Part shown: positions 1 to 6,939 of the stretch, piece by piece | Position numbering within the stretch: the stretch's first letter is position 1 | How the letters are laid out: each line of letters starts with the position of its first letter | Origin: Chlamydomonas sphaeroides | Taxonomy: Eukaryota; Chlorophyta; Chlorophyceae; Chlamydomonadales; Chlamydomonadaceae | Direction of reading: 5' to 3' | Length of the DNA stretch: 10,118 nucleotides | Assembly (NCBI GenBank): GCA_001662425.1 | Contig: BDDC01000351.1 | Location: 37,591 to 47,708 of the forward strand | Notes under the pieces: generated by a model | The model's database searches: none | Told to the model about the DNA's origin: nothing | The model's input: only the letters and a program-made list of their open reading frames with translations | Made by a program: the position numbers and the translations under genes

Positions 1-140
1 GCTTGCGCCCCCTCCCTCTGCGCCCCCAGCCCATGCCGCGGCTCAGGCTCGCTCCTTACCCAGCCTGCCCTCCCCTGCCCTGCCCTCCCTCTCCCCTGCC
101 CTCCCCCTCCCCCGCCCTGCCCTCCATGTCCTCCCCTCAC
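1..140 (-). other. 5' part of the next intron, G-rich in the transcript
   Basis: The stretch after the donor GTGAGGGGAGG is nearly pure purine on the transcribed-sense strand between about 63 and 140, with many GGGG and GGGCAGGG runs. It could fold as an RNA G-quadruplex next to the donor. The frame would stay open to 43, but the composition changes abruptly at 140, which marks an intron. The acceptor and following exon lie before base 1. Confidence 0.5.
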
Positions 141-3100
141 TGGAGCTCAGCGCCTTGCGCACGAAGGTGGCGGCGGCCAGCCACGACCCCCGCTCCTCGC
201 CCTTGAGCGCAGCCACCGCAGAGGCCAGGTCCTTGAACTCAACCGCCTTGGGAGAGGGTGCGTCCTCCCCCTCGGCCTCGGCCTTGGCGGCCTCGGCCTC
301 GGCCTCCGGCTCGGGCTCAGCGACGCCGCCGTCGGCCTCCGCCTCGCCGTCCGCCTCCGCTGCAGCGGCATCGGCGTCTTCGCCCTCCCCCTCGCCCTTG
401 GCGGCGCTGGCCTGCGCGTCGGATGGCTCCGGCTCAGCCGCCTCCGCTGCGTCCTCCGCCTCCTCCACCTCCTCCTCGTGCTCCTGCTCCGCCGCGGCAT
501 CGTCCTCCGCCTCGCCCTCCGTAGCGACTCCCGGCTTAGCGGCTCCCGGCTCTGCCTCAGCCTCTGCGCCCGCCTCTGCCTCTGCCTCTGCCTCTGCCTC
601 TGCCTCTGCCTCCGCCTCCGTGCCGTCCTCTGCCTCCGCTTCCTTTTCTTCCTCCTTCTCCGGCTCGGCTTCCGGCTCGGCCCCGGCCTCCGGCTCGGGC
701 TCAGCCTCCGGCTCATGGTCGGCCCCGGCCTCCGGCTCGGCCTCCGGCTCATCGGCGCCCTCATCCCTGGCATCCGCTCCGCCCTCTGCTGCTGCCTCCG
801 CGTTCTCCTCGGCCTCCTCCTGCTGCTGCGCCTCAGCCTCCGGTGCAGCGTTCAGCTCGTCGCCGTCCGCCGCAGCACCGTCCTCCGCCCCCGCCTCGCC
901 GTCCGCCTCAGCTCCATCCTTGCCTCCCGCCTCCGGCTCCGCCTCATCCTCTTGGGCTGCAACCCAGGCCGCTGCCATCTCCGCCTCCTCCCCTGCGTCG
1001 GCGTCAGTGTCGGCGTCCACACCGGCGTCCGCATCGGCATCGGCATCGGCATCGGCATCGGCATCGGCATCGGCATCGGCATCGGCGTCGGTGTCGGCGT
1101 CGGCGTCGGCGTCCTCGTCGGCGTCGGCGTCCTCGTCGGCGTCGGCGTCGGCGTCCTCGTCGGCGTCGGCGTCGGCGTCGCCCTCGCCGCCACCTTCGCC
1201 GGCTTCGGTTTCGGCGGCGACGTTAGCGCTTGCGCCATGGTCGGCTTCGGCGTCTGCACCAGCGTCCGCACCGGCGGCGCCCTCGCCTTCGTCCTCACCG
1301 GCGTCTGCTTCAGCGTCAGCGCCGGCGCTGGCGCCGGGTGGCGCCTCACCCTCGCTGTCGCCGGCACCCTCGCCTGCGTTGCCGCCAGGTGCTTCCGCCT
1401 CAGAGGCTCCCGCCTCCTGCTCGTCCTGCTCCTCCTGCTCCTCCTGCTCGTCCTGCTGTTCCTGCTCCTCCTGCTCCTCCTGTTCCTCCTGATCTTCTTG
1501 CTCGTCCTGCTGTTCCTGCTCCTGCTGCTCCTCCTGCTCTTCCCGCTGCTCCTCCTGCTCCTGCTCCTCCTCCCGTGCCGCTTCAGTCTCGGCGTCGGGC
1601 CCAGGCTCAGGCTCGGCCGCCGCTTCCGGCTCCAGCTCTGCCTCCGGCCTAGACTCTGGCGCCAGGTCCTGCTCTCGCTCCTGCTCTTGCGCCTGCTCCT
1701 GCTCCTGCTCCTGCTCTTGCTCCTGCCCTTGCTCCTGCTGCGCCTCGGCCTCGGCTTCGGCCTCGGCCGCCTGGAGCTCCTCCTGCAGCTGCGGCGGCGG
1801 CGGCTCGGCGGCGGCCACACTCGCGGCGCCGTTGGCGGAGCTGATCCGGCGGCCGCTGCGGACGGCGGCCAGCGCGTTGCCAGCTGGGTAGGCATGGGCC
1901 TGGGGCGGCTCGCCTGGCAGGGGAGGAGGGAGAGGGGAGGGGAGGGGTTGCTACAGGCGCATGCGAGGGCGAGGGCGGCCCTGCGGGGGGCCTTGGGAAG
2001 GAGAAGCAGTGTGCGCAGGGCAGCAAAGTTTGGCGATCCGCTGCCGGCTGTGGCAGCGGCGCTACCGTTAGTCCGGGTTACGGCTTTCGGTACGGCCATC
2101 TGGCGCAGCCCAGCGCAAAGCAAGGCTGCAACACACCGAGCCTAGCGGCCGGGCACCTCACCAGGAGGGGCAGGCGAGACGGCAGCAGCCGCCGCTGCGT
2201 CGAGCCGTGCGGGTCCGGCGGTGCGGGCCTGCGAGGGCGTGCCGCAGGCATTGGGCGATGAGCCGCATGCGAGGCGGCCAGGACGGCTCCCAGGAGGCAG
2301 GCGCCCGAACGCGGCTCCCCTAGCTACACATCGTCGCAGGCCCCAACCCTGTCGCGTGCCTGTGCGCCACATCGTTTGTCCGTACGTGTACGTGCCGGAG
2401 CTTGCCCCACCCCTGCCGCGTGTCCGCGCGGCACAGCGTCCTTCCAGCGGAGCCCGCTCACCCAGTGAGGCTGCTGCTGCTGCTGCTGCTGCGGGGGCCT
2501 CGGCGGCGGGCGCGGCTGCCAGTCGCCGGATGCGCCCGAGGTCGAGGCCGCCGTGCCCCTGCTGCTGCGAGCTGGCGAGCCGCCGGACCGCTGCCCATCG
2601 CGCCGCGGCGGTGTGCGCCTGGACGGGGACTGCGCCGACCGCCTCGGCCGCGGCAGCGGCGGCTCCGGCTCCGATGCCGCCGCGGCCTCGCCGTCCCCAT
2701 TGGCCTCGGCGGCGGCGGCAGCTTCTTCGGCGGCAGCTTCAGCTTCGGCGGCCTCCGCCGCCGCTGCCGCCGCGATGGCGGCTGCCATGGCGTTCGTCGA
2801 CTGCGCGTGGCCGGGCGACAAGGTAGCGTCACTTGCATTAGGCATTTGCTGCACTAGCCCGCACGAGCCCGCGTGCACGAGCGCTCAGCGGGCCTGCGCG
2901 CAGCAGCGGGGCGCACGCCCAAACACCGCCGTGCCGTACCCTAGCCACCCCTGCACGCGTTCCCTCCCGTTCCCCTTCCCCTCCGCCACCTCCCCCTCCA
3001 CCCCCACACCACACATGCTCTCGGCGCCCGCACCTGGATCGGCTGCACCGGCGTCACGTCCCACGCGGAGCCCAGCAGCCGCGGCACCTGGAACAGGGGC

Positions 3101-4274
3101 CGCCTGTCGGGGCCCCCGGGCGGCCCGGCCAGGGCCAGGGGGTGCGGCCGCCGCCGGGCGCTGCCCGCGGGCGAGCCGGGCTGCGCGGCGGCCTCCGCCA
3201 TGTCGGCGCGGTGCTGCTCCTGCTGCCGCAGCTCGGCCTGGTACTCGGCCTGTGGAGTGGCGAAAGTGGGAGGGAGGGAGGAGGGAGGGAGGGGAGGCGT
3301 GGAGGGCGGTGCGGCATCGAGCACGGGCGGAGAGGACAGGGCAGGGGCAGGGGCACCTCCCCGCCCCCATGAGGCGGGGAGGTGCGCCGCGCGAGTCCCG
3401 GCCCCGCGGGCTGCGGCAGGGGCCGTTGCTAGCTCGTGGGTGCACGGCGCGACCGCAGCCGCGCCGCCGCGCACGCCACCGGAGCCCCATAACCACGCGC
3501 CGCCGCGCAGGCCGCAAGCCGGCTGCCTACCCCGACTGTGTCCCTCCTTACGCACCACCGTGCCATGTGCCATGTGCGAGCCCACATGCGGCTGCCACCG
3601 GCTGCCTACCCCGACTGTGTCCCTTCACACCACCGCCTTATCATGTGCGAGCCCACCTGCAGGTGCGGGTGGCGCTGCGAGATGTGGTGGCTGCCGCCGC
3701 CCACGCTGACGCCGTTGTCCGCGCCCGCGCCGCCGTAGTAGGTGCGCCGCGGCTCGGGCGGCGCCAGGTCGGCCCGCGCCAGCCCCGCGTGCGGCCCGCG
3801 GTCCTTGGCGCTGCCGCCCGGGGCGCTGGCGCGCAGCGGCGAGAAGCGCCGGCCCGAGCCGGGCTTGGCGGGCGGCGTGGCCGGATGCAGCAGCAGGGAG
3901 GAGGTGAAGGGCGCCGAGGCGGAGGGCCGGCCGTGCGCGGTGGCGGGCCGCGCGCGGGCGGGCAGGCCGGCGGCGGCGAGGTTGGCGGAGACGATGGAGG
4001 GCAGGTAGGGGCTGGCGTACGGCACCGCGTAGGGGCTGGACGACCACCAGGGCGCGCGGGAGCCGCCGGCGCCGGCGCCGCCGGCGCTGGGAGGCGCGTG
4101 GGTGCGGAAGCTGTAGGTGGCGTATGAGGGGACCTGCGGCTGCGGCCGGTGCTGCGGCTGGGCGTGGGCATGGCCGTTGGAGGCAGGGGCCGGGGGCGTC
4201 GCGGGGCCTTTGGCACCGGCGCTGCTCTGCGGGCGGTCAGCTGCGGGGTCGGGCTCGCGCCCATTCCCGGACAT
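1..4274 (-). CDS. Multi-exon gene for a low-complexity, highly acidic protein (3' end outside window)
   Basis: I do not recognise the product. On the minus strand, four exons can be joined with phase-consistent splice sites: 3657-4274, 3034-3249, 2462-2848 (or 2462-2800) and 141-1899. They encode about 980-995 residues, and the gene continues past base 1. The order is a Pro/Ser/Ala/Tyr-rich N-terminus, a short charged helix, an Ala/Glu helix, a Q7 tract, then about 550 residues dominated by Glu, Asp, Gln and Ala. No signal peptide, membrane segment or catalytic motif is visible. Most of the chain should be disordered and strongly negative. Acidic tracts of this kind occur in histone chaperones, nucleolar proteins and some ciliary proteins, but nothing here picks one. 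Strand and frame rest on the ATG context, the TATA-like promoter, the splice signals and unrepetitive protein-like sequence at both ends of exon 4. Confidence 0.68.
141..1899 (-). CDS. Exon 4: giant acidic repeat exon (about 586 codons)
   Basis: The frame begins AHAYPAGNALAAVRSGRR and becomes acidic from PPPPQLQEELQ. It then runs through EQ repeats (1669-1740), mixed EEQ/DEQ repeats (1413-1575), DA repeats (about 1015-1185) and EA/PEAE blocks (245-1000). It leaves the repeats as AVEFKDLASAVAALKGEERG and ends at TCCA/GTGAGG, a phase 1 donor at 141/140. An in-frame TAG in the upstream intron (near 1950) shows that the exon cannot extend much further. The acceptor at 1899 (CCGCCCCAG/GCC) is phase 0 and fits exon 3. 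A better-looking acceptor at 1913 does not fit this frame (see findings). Tracts change length in units of 6 nt, so the frame survives. The long plus-strand ORFs across this exon are mirror images of the repeats and are not annotated. Confidence 0.65.
1031..1084. repeat. Nine perfect GCATCG hexanucleotide units
   Basis: The nine units are perfect. They encode Ala-Asp repeats on the minus strand and grade on the right into GCGTCG and GTCCTC variants up to about 1185. The Asp codon is GAT in the perfect block and GAC in the variant block, so the perfect block is probably the younger expansion. Confidence 0.9.
1413..1575. repeat. Imperfect CTCCTG/CTGCTC repeat coding Glu-Gln tracts
   Basis: This is a purine-rich coding strand of GAG, CAG and GAC codons giving EEQ, DEQ and EQ repeats in the acidic protein. 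A similar second tract lies at 1669-1740. Interruptions such as GATCTTCTTG show that it is older than the GCATCG block. Confidence 0.85.
1900..2461 (-). other. Intron 3, with a possible unused internal acceptor
   Basis: The intron is about 562 nt. Its end has a long pyrimidine tract (plus-strand purines 1921-1949) before TGCCAG at 1914 and CCCCAG at 1900. Inside it, near 2065-2085, the minus strand reads GGACTAACGG followed about 20 nt later by GCTGCCACAG, a textbook branch site and acceptor. An exon starting there would have only one downstream GT (CCT/GTAGC near 1950), which would leave a following intron of about 40 nt, probably too short. I therefore leave it as intron, but an alternative exon is possible. 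Confidence 0.4.
2462..2848 (-). CDS. Exon 3 of the acidic-protein gene (Ala/Glu helix and Q7)
   Basis: The donor CACTGG/GTGAGC gives a phase 0 end at 2462. Two phase 0 acceptors are possible. GCTAGTGCAG starts the exon at 2848 (129 codons). CCACGCGCAG starts it at 2800 (113 codons), about 40 nt after a CTAAT that could be the branch site. Both keep the same frame, so the choice only adds or removes 16 residues. The product has a long Ala/Glu helix (AEAAEAEAAAEEAAAAAEA), an acidic to basic switch (EPEPPLPRPRRSAQSPSRR) and then PPRPP followed by seven glutamines just before the donor. The Q7 tract is pure CAG codons (CTG repeats at 2471-2491 on the plus strand), a likely length-variable microsatellite. 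Confidence 0.62.
2471..2491. repeat. CTG/CAG trinucleotide run, 7 units
   Basis: Seven pure CTG units on the plus strand encode seven Gln as CAG in exon 3, only a few codons before its donor. Confidence 0.9.
2849..3033 (-). other. Intron 2
   Basis: The intron is 185 nt, or 233 nt if exon 3 starts at 2800. The donor is GTGCGG. The sense strand is G-rich over 2960-3010 (plus-strand CCCC runs). Nothing else is seen in it. Confidence 0.55.
3034..3249 (-). CDS. Exon 2 of the acidic-protein gene (72 codons)
   Basis: The acceptor is a pyrimidine-rich tract ending CCACTCCACAG/GCCGAG, so the exon starts at 3249. The donor is ATCCAG/GTGCGG, so it ends at 3034. Both are phase 0. The exon begins with a Gln/Glu/Arg helix (AEYQAELRQQEQHRADMAEA) that may form a short coiled coil, then a Pro/Arg linker. 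It ends in the most ordinary, least repetitive stretch of the protein, RPLFQVPRLLGSAWDVTP. That hydrophobic segment is the best query for finding relatives, because the rest is low complexity. Confidence 0.7.
3250..3656 (-). other. Intron 1 with pyrimidine tract and a duplicated donor segment
   Basis: The intron is 407 nt, from donor GTGGGC to acceptor CCACTCCACAG. The acceptor tract is the complement of a plus-strand run of GGGA repeats at 3268-3295, which could also form a DNA G-quadruplex on the template strand. The exon-proximal part is a tandem duplication (3519-3660) described separately. Confidence 0.6.
3519..3660. repeat. Degenerate 79-bp tandem duplication spanning the exon 1 donor
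   Basis: The 27 bases starting CCGGCTGCCTACCCCGACTG occur at 3519 and again at 3598. Both copies later share CATGTGCGAGCCCAC. The second copy contains the exon 1/intron 1 junction. The first lies wholly in the intron and has lost the CAG before the GT. Confidence 0.8.
3657..4274 (-). CDS. Exon 1 of the acidic-protein gene (206 codons)
   Basis: The exon starts at ATG 4274-4272 in the context GCGAAAATGTCC and opens with MSGNGREPDPAADRP. It ends at CTGCAG/GTGGGC with a phase 0 donor (intron starts at 3656). The frame stays open upstream to an ATG at 4430, but that stretch has AT-ending codons and overlaps the TATA-like motifs, so 4274 is preferred. The residues are rich in Pro, Ser, Ala and Gly, with Tyr-rich patches such as SPYAVPYASPYLPS near residues 80-95 and RRTYYGGAGADNG near 180. 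Basic Ser/Arg spots (SGRRFSPLRAS) could be phosphorylation sites. No domain is recognised, and the exon looks disordered. The last residues (SQRHPHLQ) join exon 2 (AEYQAELRQQ) to make one continuous charged helical stretch, which supports the splice. Confidence 0.72.
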
Positions 4275-4315
4275 TTTCGCGAGGTCGCCTGCGTGACGGG
4301 CGGGATGGAGAGGCT

Positions 4316-4345
4316 CGGTATATAGAGGGCATATATCAATAGAAG
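4316..4345 (-). promoter_or_regulatory. TATA-like promoter motifs of the acidic-protein gene
   Basis: Reading the minus strand, CTATTGATATATGCC is followed by CTCTATATACCG, about 45-65 nt before the ATG at 4274. This island is AT-rich against a GC-rich background. If the upstream TATATG motif is used, transcription would start near 4305 and leave about 30 nt of leader, which is short. The call is from motif and position only. Confidence 0.4.
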
Positions 4346-5121
4346 AGTGGCGCCCCGCGGCTTCAGTGCTGGCAAAACAGAAGCCGAGGGCATGCCCTTC
4401 CAGGCACGTCCAGGATACACACCCGGACAAGCCAAATAAGGTTACATTTAAAAGTATGGTGAGACAATTTACACTGAATTTGCCGTTCGGCGCCGCGCCT
4501 CTGCAAGCCTCGAAGCGGGCTGCGGTTGCTTCGGCTGAACTCCTGCGCCGATAAGTTCAGTATGCACGAGCGAGTTGTGACAGTCTAGTCTACACATTTG
4601 CACGTAAAGCCACTGGCCTTGCCGGCGACCGTTGCGGCATCGCCGCGAGGTGGCAGACGCAGTGTGTTTATATCGCAGTAATGATCAACAATACGCGTGT
4701 GCATAGCCGTCGTTGTGGTCCCTGCCCCAATTTAGGCGCATGACACGTACCCCCTCCCCTGCCTCCTGACCCTATCACGCCTGCACCCCGCACTGCACGA
4801 GGAAGAACATGCTTCTACGTCATGGCAATGTCCCTGAGTTATTAGTTGGTACAACAATGACTTGCCGGATGTATGCTTGACTTGGACAGATATGGTCAAC
4901 ATGCAGTTGACAGCGCCAGGTCCAGCTCCTGGCCAGGTCCGACGATGGTAGGGGGATGGCGGACAGGCAGAGGGCCAGAGCCGCCCACGTACCGGGTGCT
5001 TGTCGGATACATATGGAGAACATGCAATGTATCCTAGCGCATACTGGTGGCGACGTTGGTGCGCTGCATTGCAAGCGAGCCGGCTGGGGAACGAAGCTCG
5101 TGAAACCAGGCGACATGCTTG
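4346..5121. other. Intergenic spacer, no supportable gene
   Basis: There are AT-richer patches at 4440-4480 (with TTTAAAAG) and 4665-4690 (TTTATATC). Either could serve as a core promoter for the plus-strand pair downstream. Two TTACA motifs (TGTAA on the minus strand) at about 4442 and 4470 match the algal poly(A) signal, but no minus-strand gene end is visible next to them. ORFs on both strands at 4732-5261 lack codon bias, splice logic or recognisable protein sequence. An untranslated first exon of the 5122 copy could lie here. Confidence 0.45.
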
Positions 5122-6122
5122 ATGTCGTGCGCGACTGCGCTCTGTCCGCAATCGCTGGGGTTGGTGCTGGGCACGGAGCAGAGATATGCGGCGCTGCAGC
5201 AGCTGGTCGCAGCACTGCCTGCCTGCCATACCACACAGCCGCCGCTGCTACAGCGCCTTAGTATGGGACGCATCGCCGTGCGGTCCGCGGAGCAGCTCAT
5301 GGGCTCTTCTCTGGCGCGGCTCGCCGCCCGCTGCCGGCAGACCCGCATGCCCTACACAGTCAGACTGTCGAGCTCGCCAGCAGGCACCGCTGCTGCCGCC
5401 GTGGCAGCCGTCGGGCAGCTGCTGGGCCGGCCGAGGGACTGCTCTGCATTGGGCCCTTGGATTGATCACCGAGACGGCAGGCCGCGGGCGGTGCCGGGCG
5501 ACCCAGGCCCCGCTGGCCACCCTGCCACAGCTGCGGCGACCTTACTTGTGCCGCACTGCCAAGGGCCTGCGGCTGGGCAGCGCCCTGGCAGGCCAGGTCC
5601 TGGCCGCGGCGCTGCGGTCCTGGTCGTGGATGGTGCGTGCCGCGCCGCTTCCACTCAGGCGCTGTAGGGCTTAGGGCAGTACGCTCCTGGCAGGCTGCTG
5701 CACGGGCCCTTCACGGCGGCCTGGGCAGCACCTCCGCGCAAAGCTGGCTGCGTGACGGGTGCATCAGCAGCCAGTAGGGGCCGTGAGCTCGAGCGACATG
5801 GTGGGGCCCTGGCCACCGGCTGGGACCAGTCAGGAGCTTGCGGTGCTAGTTTGGCAGTTTGGATGCCGTACCGTGCCTCAGCTCAGGGGAGTGATGCGAG
5901 GGTGTGGCCGGCACCAGACCTGTGCACGCGCCGCTGGCCTGCCCCTGGTCATGCAGTGGGTCGGTTGGCATGTCGAGCAGCTGCTTGACCGAGACGCCAT
6001 GCCTGACGTGGGGCGTGTGTTGCTCGCGACAGGTCCGCAAGATCCTGGATAGCACACTGGAGAAGGCACAGGCTGCGATTCCCATCGGGCAGCTGCCCTG
6101 CGGCGGATGCGCTCCTGTCTAG
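5122..6122 (+). pseudogene. Decayed upstream copy of a tandem gene pair
   Basis: The family is not recognised. The frame from ATG 5122 gives a region closely matching the downstream copy: LQRLSMGRIAVRSAEQL is identical in both, and 80 of 90 bases match over 5251-5340 against 7021-7110. Similarity then jumps frame near 5460-5480 and resumes as GLRLGSALAGQVLAAAL. It then shows LLHGPF, a 1-nt loss near 5716, and WLRDGCISS. A 56-nt phase-2 intron (5774-5829) leads to QELAVLVWQF. The final segment, VRKILDSTLEKAQAAIPI to TAG 6122, is about 23 codons shorter than in the other copy. The long last intron of the other copy has no usable donor here. Several independent lesions make this a pseudogene. 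Similarity to the other copy starts at the ATG, so 5122 is likely the ancestral start. Confidence 0.65.
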
Positions 6123-6544
6123 TTGAGGGCGGGGGTGACATTGCGTTGCGCCGATGCACGGGCCTGCAGGTCCTGGTGCCTATCCGCTGGCCGGGCGGCG
6201 CTGAGAGTGGTTGCAGCGGCAAGCAGTAGCGCTAGATATGTGACAATGTCAAGCATTAACGCGGTGTTTTGCGCTGAGGTTGTGGCGAGGGCGGGATCTG
6301 CCTGATGACGGGGCGGTTGGCTGCCTAACAATTGTGTTGTAGCTCGAACTCGAGGTGGCGCTGGCTTGGGGCTGTGCTGCGCTGCGCGCGAGGGCAGGCC
6401 TGTTCAGCGGCCCACGGCGCCATAGGGTTGGACCAGGAGGACCTCCTGGGTCGGACCGTGTAGCAAACTTCAAGCATTCAAGGGCCGAGTGTCGTTGTCC
6501 CTGACGGCCGAAGGCTGCACCAACACAACTCAGGATGCGGGAAA

Positions 6545-6586
6545 GGGGGGCTTTGTACAGCATCAGGGGGGCTCTATACAGCATCC
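6545..6586. repeat. 21-bp tandem duplication
   Basis: GGGGGGCTTTGTACAGCATCA is followed directly by a copy differing at three positions (GGGGGGCTCTATACAGCATCC). The second copy abuts GTGAGTACG, a good splice donor. Confidence 0.8.
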
Positions 6587-6624
6587 GTGAGTACGCCGAG
6601 AACCTTGCGGACGCGTATGGGGGC

Positions 6625-6648
6625 CGTGCCGGGTAACGTGCCGGGTAG
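6625..6648. repeat. 12-bp tandem duplication
   Basis: CGTGCCGGGTAA is followed by CGTGCCGGGTAG, then a further partial CGGGTA. Similar GTGCCGGGG occurs near 10024. Confidence 0.75.
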
Positions 6649-6939
6649 CGGGTACTCGGCAACATGTGCATTTGTATCGAGCCGGTGCAACGGCGGATGG
6701 CTCGGTGGCGAACGGCGGTGCTAAGAGGGTGCCCGAGCCGCGTGTAGGTGGCGTGTGGTGGGCGGATGGGGACGAAGCCTGGCGCTGCGCTCAGCTGTTG
6801 CCACGACCTGACGACGTTCGATTGTGCGTGTCTCACTTCCCAACGAGCATGAACTGATGACAGCAATCACGACATTGATACCTCCCGTGCCCTCCGTAAT
6901 CCATCCCGTTGCATGCCCTGACTACAGACCGTGGACCTG

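Larger units (their letters stand above)
6123..6939. other. Spacer between the tandem copies
   Basis: No similarity to the region upstream of the first copy was noticed. A minus-strand ORF (6249-6866, 205 codons) spans most of it, but it has mixed codon use and no recognisable motif. Short tandem duplications lie at 6545-6586 and 6625-6648. A strong donor-like GTGAGT at 6587 and an acceptor-like GACTACAG ending at 6927 could bound an intron of 341 nt in the 5' untranslated part of the downstream copy. No TGTAA poly(A) motif was found after the upstream copy. Confidence 0.4.

Noticed and set aside
1029..1190. CRISPR-like array from regular GCATCG/GCGTCG units
   Set aside because: There are no spacers. 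It is a hexanucleotide microsatellite inside a coding frame.
155..1492. Plus-strand 445-codon Ser/Ala-rich ORF
   Set aside because: It is the mirror of the EA/DA/EQ repeats. It has no start context, no promoter and no non-repetitive protein sequence, and it lies opposite a phased exon chain.
478..2145. Plus-strand 555-codon Leu-rich ORF resembling membrane segments
   Set aside because: The leucine runs are only CTG/CTC repeats read in frame, and it crosses intron sequence of the minus-strand gene. An artefact of composition.
2553..4127. Plus-strand 524-codon ORF
   Set aside because: It spans exons and introns of the minus-strand gene and is Arg/Pro/Ala/Gly noise typical of GC-rich DNA with few stops.
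4732..5236. Minus-strand ORFs of 138-165 codons
   Set aside because: They are Cys/Ser/Arg-rich without structure-like pattern, overlap each other, and run into the antisense of the paralogue.
4956..5261. Plus-strand 101-codon ORF overlapping the start of the upstream copy
   Set aside because: It looks superficially protein-like but is in a different frame from the segment conserved with the downstream copy.
6249..6866. Minus-strand 205-codon ORF between the tandem copies
   Set aside because: No motif, mixed codon use, no promoter or TGTAA in the right place. It contains the small direct repeats, as expected of spacer.
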